From assembly GCA_030619425.1 (NCBI GenBank), contig JAUXBJ010000125.1, forward strand, positions 1-6,262: DNA of 6,262 nucleotides, read 5' to 3'. The stretch comes from a bacterium (GTDB taxonomy: Bacteria > Zixibacteria > MSB-5A5 > GN15 > FEB-12). Both the position numbers and the translations under genes were made by a program. How positions within the stretch are numbered: the stretch's first letter is position 1; each line of letters starts with the position of its first letter. Shown here piece after piece: positions 1 through 5,146 of this stretch. The notes below the pieces were generated by a model, which was not told where the DNA came from, did no database searches, and saw only the letters and a list, made by a program, of their open reading frames with translations.

Positions 1-1482
1 ACCCCGTCGGGAGGCCATCAGGAATACAGCATGATGGAAGGATACGTATATCAACAACACGGCCGCGATCCGGTGAATGACCGGCCGGGTGGACTCAAAT
101 ATACCCATGAAATTGAGAATGGAAACCCACCAGGCGTCCGGATAGCGCAGCGCAAAACCGGTGATCACAAGCGTGATGAAAGCTATCGACAACGCCATGT
201 GCTGGAATACCATATTGCCGTTAAATCTCTTGATCACAGGCTGCTTGCGGTTGTCGCGGTGTTTCTCCAGCATGAAGCGCCACAGGATTACCATATTGTG
301 CAGCAGCATGGCACCGATTATCAGCACGATCGCGATAATATATATGACTTCCACCCATTTGTTGATTTCTGAGAACTGGGCGGCCGCGATATTGTGCGAA
401 TAACTGGAAGCAAACGCGTAGTTGGCCTTCGGGTGGCATTTCTGACAGGTGTGGGTCAGGTTGTCCGGATGGATCGATGATGCCGGGTTGGCTTCCGGCA
501 AAACATCGTGAGCTTTATGACACGACACACAGGTAGCCGCCTTCAGCGATCCACCCCTGACTGCCAGGCCGTGATATGAATCCTGGTAGGACGAAAAGCG
601 CTCGTTGCCCAGCCCATATTTCTCAATCAGCTGCGGGTTGTTGTGACAGCGACCGCAAACATAGTCGGACAGATTGGAAGCGTTGACCGGAGAGTTCGGG
701 TCAGAAATCTGCAGGATCTCGTGCTCGCCGTGACAGTCGGAACAGTTGGGATTGTCGAGAATGCCGGCCGCCAGGGCCTTGCCGTGAATGCCCCGGCTGT
801 ACTTGATAAAGATGTCGTTGTGACACTTTGCACAGGTGGCCGGGATGTTCTGCTTATTGACTTTCGAGTTGGGATCCGACGCTTTCTTGAGATCGTGCAT
901 ACCGTGGCAATCGTCACACGAAGCCGCCGAGCCGATACCCTTGGCGATACCCTCGGCATGGACACCTCTCATATACCTGTCAAACGAGTCGGTGATACGA
1001 ATATCGGGGTCCTGGGTCAGGACCTGCTGATGGTGACAGTTGGAACAGGTGTAGGGGAGTTTCTTGGCCGAGGTGAGCGCTCGCGGATCGGTATCCGAAA
1101 AGATACCGTGCGCGCCGTGGCAAGATACGCAGGTCGGAGATTTCGGATTATCCGAGGCTACACCGTGTGCCGATGCCGAGAAGATTTCGTCGACCTCGTC
1201 GTGGCAGGTGGCACAGTCCACCGGGGCCAGGTTCTCGTCGTGGGGGTAGTCGTCAGAGCCCGCCAGATCGACGTGGCAGTCAACGCAGGCCATGTCGCTG
1301 TGTGCCGATGAATCCAGCATGAATACATCGACATACATCGAAACCGCCTCGCCGGTTGCATTCAACCCCTCCAACTCCTGGTCGGCGTGGCACGACATGC
1401 AGGTTTCATTGTCGTCCTGGGCTGCTGCCGAGAGACAGAAAGTCAACCAAAGCAGCAGGCCAAACAGGCATAATTTCCTCAT
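1..1482 (-). CDS. Fused eleven-heme cytochrome c and cytochrome b protein (partial, C-terminus beyond window)
   Basis: The frame is open from the ATG at 1482 to the window edge, 494 codons without a stop. A signal peptide (MRKL, hydrophobic core, likely cleavage after AAA at 19-21) is followed by eleven CXXCH motifs with first Cys at 28, 66, 90, 118, 146, 189, 217, 247, 276, 318 and 346. A membrane helix at about 379-401 matches the anchor of the paralogous cytochromes. The chain then continues into a cytochrome b domain: RF..N...QH at 419-428, a helix with ITGFALRYP, HR at 470-471, and HH at 483-484. H428, H470 and H484 align with H94, H137 and H151 of the separate cytochrome b in this operon. 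By that alignment roughly 150 residues, including the last two helices, lie beyond base 1. The architecture resembles Geobacter CbcL-type inner-membrane b/c cytochromes: quinol oxidation at the b domain and electron transfer to periplasmic hemes (inference). The gene has its own good ribosome binding site. Confidence 0.92.
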   Translation of the reverse strand, partial: MRKLCLFGLLLWLTFCLSAAAQDDNETCMSCHADQELEGLNATGEAVSMYVDVFMLDSSAHSDMACVDCHVDLAGSDDYPHDENLAPVDCATCHDEVDEIFSASAHGVASDNPKSPTCVSCHGAHGIFSDTDPRALTSAKKLPYTCSNCHHQQVLTQDPDIRITDSFDRYMRGVHAEGIAKGIGSAASCDDCHGMHDLKKASDPNSKVNKQNIPATCAKCHNDIFIKYSRGIHGKALAAGILDNPNCSDCHGEHEILQISDPNSPVNASNLSDYVCGRCHNNPQLIEKYGLGNERFSSYQDSYHGLAVRGGSLKAATCVSCHKAHDVLPEANPASSIHPDNLTHTCQKCHPKANYAFASSYSHNIAAAQFSEINKWVEVIYIIAIVLIIGAMLLHNMVILWRFMLEKHRDNRKQPVIKRFNGNMVFQHMALSIAFITLVITGFALRYPDAWWVSILNFMGIFESTRPVIHRIAAVLLIYVSFHHAVFLMASRRG

Positions 1483-1490
1483 TTCTTATA

Positions 1491-1497
1491 CCTCTCT
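1491..1497 (-). promoter_or_regulatory. Ribosome binding site of the fusion cytochrome gene
   Basis: On the minus strand AGAGAGG lies 8 nt before the ATG at 1482. The purine-rich core and spacing fit a Shine-Dalgarno site, and they fix the start just ahead of a clear signal peptide. Confidence 0.75.
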
Positions 1498-1501
1498 AAA
1501 T

Positions 1502-1517
1502 ATCCGCCGATGCGGAT
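1502..1517 (-). other. Short perfect inverted repeat in the 72-bp intergenic gap
   Basis: ATCCGC, a 4-nt loop, then GCGGAT form a perfect 6-bp stem. It lies 37 bp downstream of the fifteen-heme gene's stop and 4 bp before the ribosome binding site of the fusion gene. On the transcribed strand it is followed by ATTTAG rather than a run of T, so it is not a convincing terminator. It could be an mRNA stem that affects translation or stability of the downstream gene, a protein-binding site, or chance. Confidence 0.35.
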
Positions 1518-1554
1518 TCTGTATTGTGATGTCGCCGAGTGTCCCAACCATCGA

Positions 1555-3123
1555 TCAGTGGCATTCGGCGCACACTGATTCCTGGACCCGGGTTTTTCCG
1601 TGTTCGCTTACCGAATGACAGCTCTCGCAGCCCAGTTCCATATCCTCGATATGAAGCTTGTGGGGCAGATCACCGCCGTCATATTCAACCGTTTCCGGGT
1701 TAAGTCCCTGTCCGTGACAGAATGTCAGGCAGGTGCCGGCCGGTTCGATACCGTTGCCCGCGGACGGAACCTTGTACGTCTTTTTGATCTTCTTCATGGC
1801 GGCCTCGAAATCGACGGCGCCGCCGGCCAGGAGACTGACCGCATACTTGATATTGTGGGGAATCTGTCCGTCCCTGACGAAGTAGTAATTGTATTCTGCT
1901 TTGCTTAACGCCGCTTTGGCGGCGGTGCGGGCCTTCTTGCCGCCACCGATCTGAGCCAGATCCGCCTTGGCCGCTTTCAGAAACTTGCCGTAGTCCGCCA
2001 ACACTGTCTTCGTCCCGGCGATCCAGTTGTCAAACATCAGGTCGTACTCCCGGCCGTGGCAGGTCACACAGGAGTTACGGGCCGCTTCTTTCTTCTCCTG
2101 GTGAGCCATGATCTCACCCTCGGGGGTAACGTGAGTGTGACAGCCGTTGCACGATACCTGGGCCAGGAACATATCGCTGGGCATATCCACGGCATCGCGA
2201 CCGCCGATTCCCATGTACATCTGTTCCGGGCGATTGTGCTGGCGCAGATGGCAGTTTTCGCAATTGATGTTGAGGGCGCTGACCATCTCGAAATTGCCGT
2301 GTTCGATATCGGTATGGCACTTGTAGCAGTCGATGCCGTTGGTCGTTACGTGAATATTGTGAAGTTCCTCGCGTGAATGCTCTTTGGATGAACGCTCGAC
2401 GTGGCAGGTGTAGCACTTTGCGGCCGGCACCGACCCGTCGCCGCGAACGATGTTAGTATGGCATTGCTTGCACTCAACGCCCAGCTTCAGGTAAGGCTCG
2501 TGGTTGAATACGAATCCGGCGTGCTCCACCTCCGTTTTTGGCATTCCGTGACAGGCGTCGCAGCCGGTGATAGCCTCGCCGGCCCCGGCATCCTTGAAGT
2601 GACAGACGAAACAGCTCTTGTCGTTGACGGTCATGTGCTGCTGAACTTCGTCATCATACTGGACAATCTGGTTGTGGCACGAGGTGCACCGCAGATGCTC
2701 GCCGCGCAACGCCTTTTCCAGGTGCCCCGCATGGTCGAAAAGGATGCCCTTGCGGTACTCGGTGGTGCCGATGAGGAGTTGCTTGTCGTGACAGCCCGAA
2801 GCGAGACAGTTCTCGTCGTGGACGTTGGCCTTAGGGCGGTTGTTGTAGGTTCCGGTCCAGTACTTGAGGGTGGAGAAAGCCAGGTCGGTCGCGCCGTAGT
2901 CATGGCACTTCACGCAGTCAAAATCAGCGTGCGTCGATGCCTTCCAGTGGCGCACGTACGGATCCATGTAGTGACAGGTATCGCAGAAAGAAGAGCGGGT
3001 CGTTTGAAACTTTAGAAATCCCGCCAGCACCACTATAACCACTACCACCAGACTGAGAAGCAAAAGCAACTGAGGGCGATGGCGATTGCAGGTTCGGATC
3101 ATGTCCCTGAGCAGAGCGATCAT
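1555..3123 (-). CDS. Fifteen-heme NapC/NirT-like membrane-anchored cytochrome c
   Basis: A 522-residue protein with a basic N-terminus and an uncleaved signal-anchor helix at about 18-37. A NapC/NirT/NrfH-like start to the heme domain follows: CDTCH at 47, MDP, W60, STH, CVKCH at 70. Further CXXCH motifs begin at 146, 171, 188, 218, 237, 266, 288, 325, 352, 499 and 518. Two motifs are non-canonical: CX4CH (CLASGCH, 106-112) and CX3CH (CLTFCH, 465-470). The final CXXCH ends on the last residue, H522. Between residues 357 and 464 lies a heme-free, Lys/Ala-rich, helix-prone segment containing HNIKYA, reminiscent of the helical region of pentaheme nitrite reductase-type cytochromes. NapC-type proteins usually move electrons from menaquinol to periplasmic partners; the many extra hemes suggest a longer relay. 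No CXXCK catalytic motif is present, so a nitrite reductase role is not supported. The ATG is chosen because it overlaps the cytochrome b stop (ATGA) and has a strong ribosome binding site. Confidence 0.93.
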   Translation of the reverse strand: MIALLRDMIRTCNRHRPQLLLLLSLVVVVIVVLAGFLKFQTTRSSFCDTCHYMDPYVRHWKASTHADFDCVKCHDYGATDLAFSTLKYWTGTYNNRPKANVHDENCLASGCHDKQLLIGTTEYRKGILFDHAGHLEKALRGEHLRCTSCHNQIVQYDDEVQQHMTVNDKSCFVCHFKDAGAGEAITGCDACHGMPKTEVEHAGFVFNHEPYLKLGVECKQCHTNIVRGDGSVPAAKCYTCHVERSSKEHSREELHNIHVTTNGIDCYKCHTDIEHGNFEMVSALNINCENCHLRQHNRPEQMYMGIGGRDAVDMPSDMFLAQVSCNGCHTHVTPEGEIMAHQEKKEAARNSCVTCHGREYDLMFDNWIAGTKTVLADYGKFLKAAKADLAQIGGGKKARTAAKAALSKAEYNYYFVRDGQIPHNIKYAVSLLAGGAVDFEAAMKKIKKTYKVPSAGNGIEPAGTCLTFCHGQGLNPETVEYDGGDLPHKLHIEDMELGCESCHSVSEHGKTRVQESVCAECH

Positions 3124-4073
3124 TTCACGTTCTCCTCGCTCGGATCCGTCGTCTGGCGTTCCGCCTGGATCTCGTTACTTTCCGCTTCCACAATTTCCGC
3201 ATACTCCAGCGGGTGGTGATGTTTCATCTCCGATTCGGTCAGTTGACCGTGGAGCCACACCGTACTTCCCGGGAAGACTTCGGGATTGAAGTGGACGTTG
3301 TAGAAGTGCCAGATGACGATAGCCAGCGTGGCCAAAAGACCCTCGTCCGAGTGTGCTTCGCGCGCGATATCGTAAATATACTTAGGGAAATATTCCTTGT
3401 ACCACAAGATAATACCGGAGCCGATCATGATCACCATACCCCAGTAAACGGCCCAGTAGTCGAATTTTTCGATGAAAGAGAACCTTCCTTGTTTCGGACC
3501 GGAGCCGCGCCGCCCTATGAAATACAGGATCGTGTGGAAGAAATCCAGTATGTCCCTCGGGCGGGGAATCATCAACCAGAAATCCTTGCGACCCATTTTC
3601 GACAGCGCTGAATAGAACACATGCCACAATCCGACGATTATCAGTCCGACGGCGCCGATGCGATGAATCAGGCTGGAGTTGTCCAGGCCGCCGAAGATGT
3701 CGATAATGATGAATTTGGAAATGGCGAATTCCGGGAATTTCAGCGGGATGCCGGTGATGATCAGCACAATCACTGATATGAACATCAGCACGTGCTGGAT
3801 TCGGAAATTGACTCCGAACCGAAGGAAACGGCGTTCCTCGGCCTCAGTGACCTGCTCTCTGATCTTCTGCGGGCAGTATTTGGTCACCATCTCGTTGAGC
3901 GTGACGTTGACCTCAAAATTGATGCGCTCGGAAATCTCAGCCGCCATCTTGTCGCGAAGTTCCTGATCGCAGCCCTTATCGATCAGGGTCGCGGTGGTGT
4001 CGATGATATTCTCGGTCAGGTCGTTAATGAGACTCTGACGCTGCTGGGCTTTGTCCCTGATCTTGTCGTTCAT
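3120..4073 (-). CDS. Diheme cytochrome b, quinone-interacting membrane subunit (FdnI/HydC-like)
   Basis: A 317-residue integral membrane protein resembling the b-type subunits of formate dehydrogenase and NiFe hydrogenase (cytochrome b561/Ni-hydrogenase type). Four hydrophobic helices lie at about 92-112, 136-156, 206-226 and 243-263. Candidate heme b ligands are H94 in helix 1 (IQH), H137 (HR) and H151 in or near helix 2, and H241 and H256 at helix 4; a 14-15 residue His spacing at the last helix is typical of the family. The family exchanges electrons with the menaquinone pool. About 80 residues before helix 1 form a polar, helix-prone, charged segment with two Cys (C35, C67) and no signal peptide, so it is probably cytoplasmic. 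The C-terminal tail is acidic and polar. The gene starts 8 bp after the nine-heme cytochrome gene with only a weak Shine-Dalgarno, and overlaps the next gene by 4 bp. The exact enzyme complex is not determinable here. Confidence 0.9.
   Translation of the reverse strand: MNDKIRDKAQQRQSLINDLTENIIDTTATLIDKGCDQELRDKMAAEISERINFEVNVTLNEMVTKYCPQKIREQVTEAEERRFLRFGVNFRIQHVLMFISVIVLIITGIPLKFPEFAISKFIIIDIFGGLDNSSLIHRIGAVGLIIVGLWHVFYSALSKMGRKDFWLMIPRPRDILDFFHTILYFIGRRGSGPKQGRFSFIEKFDYWAVYWGMVIMIGSGIILWYKEYFPKYIYDIAREAHSDEGLLATLAIVIWHFYNVHFNPEVFPGSTVWLHGQLTESEMKHHHPLEYAEIVEAESNEIQAERQTTDPSEENVK
3131..3137 (-). promoter_or_regulatory. Ribosome binding site of the fifteen-heme cytochrome gene
   Basis: GAGGAGA on the minus strand lies inside the last codons of the cytochrome b gene, 7 nt before the ATG at 3123. 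It is the strongest Shine-Dalgarno in the window. With the ATGA start/stop overlap it supports this start over the later in-frame Met8. Confidence 0.8.
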
Positions 4074-4081
4074 AAGTCAGC

Positions 4082-5140
4082 TTACTTCTTCGCCCGGTTG
4101 CTTTTGGCACGGCGGAACAAATCCATAATAATGAAAATGAACAGCCCGGCCAGAGTGGAAATCGTGAGAATGAGGAAGAAGTGGGAAATGTAGTAAATGA
4201 TTCCGGACTCTTTGCTCTTGGGATCGATATGAATCTGACCGGAAGCAAAGCGCACCGTTGCCTCGGGATGGCACTCCGGCTTGCCGCAGGTCTTGGGAAT
4301 ATTGTCAATGTAGACACTCGACTTGGGGTCGTCCTCGCTACGAATGTCATGCACGCCGTGGCAGGAGGCACAGTTGGCCACCAGCTTGTTGCCCATCTGC
4401 TGGGCCACGCCGTGGAAAGACTCTTCAAACGTCTCAGTGCGGTTGGATTTGATGCCGTATTTGGACGCGACACCTTTTGGTCCGTGGCAGTCGGCGCAGG
4501 TGTGTGTAACGTTGGTGACGTAAACCCTTGATCTTGGGTCTTCATGGCGGGCGATGTTGTGCTCGCCGTGACACGAAGAACAGACTGGCACGTCAACATT
4601 GCCCTTCTCGGACTCGACCCCATGAACGGATTCCCGATAGTGAGAGTAGATGTCGATATGGCAGCGGCCGCAGGTGCGGGGGATATTGGCCCGGTACATT
4701 TTCGATTCCGTGGAGTCGTGCAACATGATGTCATGGTCGCCGTGGCAGTCCTGGCAGACCGGAGCCGTGGGATTGCCGGCCGCGACCGCCAGTCCATGAA
4801 CTGAGTGTTCGTATTGGTCGTACAACTCACCCTCGGGCGCTCCCACCGGGTTGCCGCTGTAATGGCAGCGCTTGCAATTGACGGCATTCACTTCCTTCTG
4901 GTGCGGAATAGCCACGATATCGATGTGGCAGTCGGTGCATATGCGTTCGGCGTGGACTGAGTTTTCCAGTTGCTGTTTGTCCACGTAAAGGGAAATTTTG
5001 CGCCCCGTCTCTTCCGTCTTGAACAGATCGTGTTTCTGGTGACAGATGAGGCACCTTTCCAGGGCCGCGGCGTCGCCGGTGGGCATCAGTGCCGCTGCGA
5101 CACCCAGCAGAATCAGCCAATGAATAGTCCGCTTCATCAT
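4082..5140 (-). CDS. Nine-heme membrane-anchored cytochrome c
   Basis: A complete 352-residue exported cytochrome c. A signal peptide (MMKRT, then a hydrophobic stretch, likely cleavage near the AAA at 24-26) leads to eight CXXCH motifs with first Cys at 30, 68, 89, 129, 157, 187, 215 and 257. A ninth motif is the non-canonical CX4CH CGKPECH at 285-291. One membrane helix (about 313-339) and a basic tail (RRAKSNRAKK) anchor the protein with its hemes in the periplasm. It is a paralogue of the preceding gene and of the c-type part of the fusion gene, but has one diheme module fewer. The start is the first of two tandem ATGs. Its Shine-Dalgarno is weak, and translation is probably coupled to the upstream stop 6 bp away. 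The cytochrome b gene follows after 8 bp, so the two products probably form a quinone-linked b/c complex (inference, supported by the fused homologue at 1-1482). Confidence 0.94.
   Translation of the reverse strand: MMKRTIHWLILLGVAAALMPTGDAAALERCLICHQKHDLFKTEETGRKISLYVDKQQLENSVHAERICTDCHIDIVAIPHQKEVNAVNCKRCHYSGNPVGAPEGELYDQYEHSVHGLAVAAGNPTAPVCQDCHGDHDIMLHDSTESKMYRANIPRTCGRCHIDIYSHYRESVHGVESEKGNVDVPVCSSCHGEHNIARHEDPRSRVYVTNVTHTCADCHGPKGVASKYGIKSNRTETFEESFHGVAQQMGNKLVANCASCHGVHDIRSEDDPKSSVYIDNIPKTCGKPECHPEATVRFASGQIHIDPKSKESGIIYYISHFFLILTISTLAGLFIFIIMDLFRRAKSNRAKK
4343..4379 (-). repeat. 37-bp near-identical direct repeat, copy in the nine-heme gene
   Basis: Matches 5393-5429 at 36 of 37 positions (only 4355/5405 differs), at a fixed offset of 1050 bp. 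It encodes the NCASCHGVHDI heme motif. The flanking DNA is clearly more diverged although the protein still aligns. This is paralogue similarity or local gene conversion, not a mobile repeat. Confidence 0.7.
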
Positions 5141-5146
5141 ATCCGG

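Noticed and set aside
643..1311. 222-codon plus-strand open frame opposite the fusion cytochrome gene
   Set aside because: It lies entirely antisense to a frame with eleven regular heme motifs. Its product is Val/Arg/Gly-rich with no recognisable domain, as expected for the complement of a GC-rich gene.
1502..1517. Rho-independent terminator after the fifteen-heme gene
   Set aside because: The stem is only 6 bp and no T-run follows on the transcribed strand.
1520..1548. Possible sigma70-like promoter (TTGGGA ... TACAGA, about 18 bp apart on the minus strand) before the fusion gene
   Set aside because: Both boxes match the consensus poorly (about 4/6 and 3/6), which is close to chance. Read-through from the operon explains expression equally well.
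2401..3015. 204-codon plus-strand open frame opposite the fifteen-heme gene
   Set aside because: It is antisense to a well-supported cytochrome, has no domain or credible ribosome binding site, and reflects codon bias.
1555..3123. Pentaheme nitrite reductase (NrfA) or hydroxylamine oxidoreductase identity
   Set aside because: There is no CXXCK catalytic heme motif, the heme number is too high, and the N-terminus is a NapC-like membrane anchor.
4024..4887. 287-codon minus-strand open frame overlapping the nine-heme and cytochrome b genes
   Set aside because: It is out of frame with both real genes, is Ser/Thr/Pro/Arg-rich, and has no signal peptide or heme motifs.
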